This document shows positions 63,550 through 64,000 of a stretch of DNA of 64,000 nt, one piece after another. Position numbers and translations under genes: made by a program. Location: positions 1,464,025-1,528,024 of the forward strand of contig NC_016485.2 in assembly GCF_000227115.2 (NCBI RefSeq), written 5' to 3'. The notes under the pieces were generated by a model, which saw nothing but the letters and a program-made list of their open reading frames with translations, made no database searches and was not told where the DNA came from. Position 1 is the stretch's first letter. Each line of letters starts with the position of its first letter. The stretch is from Naumovozyma dairenensis CBS 421. Lineage: Eukaryota; Ascomycota; Saccharomycetes; Saccharomycetales; Saccharomycetaceae.

Positions 63550-64000
63550 ATGTCATCAGGTATCCCAATTGCTCCAATTGCTCCTTCGCTTAAAGCTACA
63601 GGTGATCGTTTAGTCACTTTAGAGTTACAAGATGGTACTGTTTTACAAGGTTATTCATTTGGTGCGGAAAAGAGTTGTGCCGGTGAATTGGTTTTCCAAA
63701 CTGGTATGGTTGGTTATCCAGAATCCATCACTGATCCATCTTATGAGGGTCAAATCTTAGTGATCACATTCCCTTTGGTTGGTAATTATGGTGTTCCTGA
63801 TTTTAATCTAAAAACTAAATTTATCGAGTCTTTACCAAAATATTTTGAAAGTAATAGAATTCATATAGCTGGTTTAGTCATCGCTCATTATACCGAAGAT
63901 TACTCACATTGGTTAGCTGCATCATCTTTAGGCAAATGGCTACAAAAAGAAGGTGTTCCAGGTATCTATGGTGTCGATACAAGACTATTGACGAAGCATT
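63550..64000 (+). CDS. URA2: Ura2 (CPSase-ATCase), 5' part only
   Basis: The first two enzymes of pyrimidine synthesis in one giant cytosolic protein, feedback-inhibited by UTP. The window holds the first 150 codons from the ATG at 63550; the gene runs off the right edge (about 2200 codons expected). The N-terminal glutamine-amidotransferase small-subunit domain is recognisable: [53 protein letters not shown], then [10 protein letters not shown] at the edge. A short Pro/Ala-rich start ([12 protein letters not shown]) is like the S. cerevisiae protein. Intact as far as seen. Confidence 0.97.
   Translation, partial: MSSGIPIAPIAPSLKATGDRLVTLELQDGTVLQGYSFGAEKSCAGELVFQTGMVGYPESITDPSYEGQILVITFPLVGNYGVPDFNLKTKFIESLPKYFESNRIHIAGLVIAHYTEDYSHWLAASSLGKWLQKEGVPGIYGVDTRLLTKH

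Overview
The window is nuclear DNA of a budding yeast of the family Saccharomycetaceae. About twenty long, mostly intronless genes match Saccharomyces cerevisiae proteins almost end to end, and their order follows S. cerevisiae chromosome segments. The mixture of ohnologous chromosome VI and VIII genes on one segment, with partners such as ECO1 and HIS2 missing, fits a post-whole-genome-duplication lineage (Naumovozyma, Kazachstania or a relative). I cannot name the species.

Layout. (1) 1-18237 is the YFR/YHR block: CDC14 (5' end cut by the window), cytosolic prolyl-tRNA synthetase, DED81, ARG4, YSC83, an intron-containing tRNA-Pro-like gene, YSC84, MIP6/PES4, ROG3/ROD1 and ATG18. (2) A tRNA-Ser(GCU) marks the joint to a YOL block (18868-27359): LAG2, IFM1, TSR4, tRNA-Gly(GCC), a solo LTR and TAT2. 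(3) 27360-34276 is a mobile-element-rich joint holding a decayed, internally deleted Ty3/gypsy element, LTR relics and tRNA-Ala(AGC). (4) 34277-64000 is the YJL115-YJL130 block in S. cerevisiae order: ASF1, NCA3, PHO86, RPE1, ALB1, MTC1, (LSM1 absent), TRM61/GCD14, NIT2, SPT10, a 52-codon gene matching YJL127C-B/MCO6, PBS2, TRK1 and the 5' end of URA2. Between SPT10 and PBS2 lies a 6.9-kb expansion with an inverted pair of decayed orphan genes, a 5S-rRNA-like relic and a GC-rich hairpin island.

The genes do not form one pathway. Themes are tRNA charging and modification (ProRS, AsnRS, Trm61), translation and ribosome assembly (Ifm1, Tsr4, Alb1), nutrient transport and its control (Tat2, Trk1, Pho86, arrestin), cell-cycle and stress signalling (Cdc14, Lag2, Pbs2) and histone supply (Asf1, Spt10).

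Most worth checking: a one-base frameshift that displaces the conserved Cdc14 tail; one extra base in the anticodon loop of the tRNA-Pro gene; a candidate 347-bp hAT-type MITE between ASF1 and NCA3 with an 8-bp direct repeat at its ends; a canonical spliceosomal-intron signature in the URA2 leader; and the orphan inverted gene pair with the 5S-like relic. All identifications come from reading the sequence and from memory of the S. cerevisiae families. No database search was possible.
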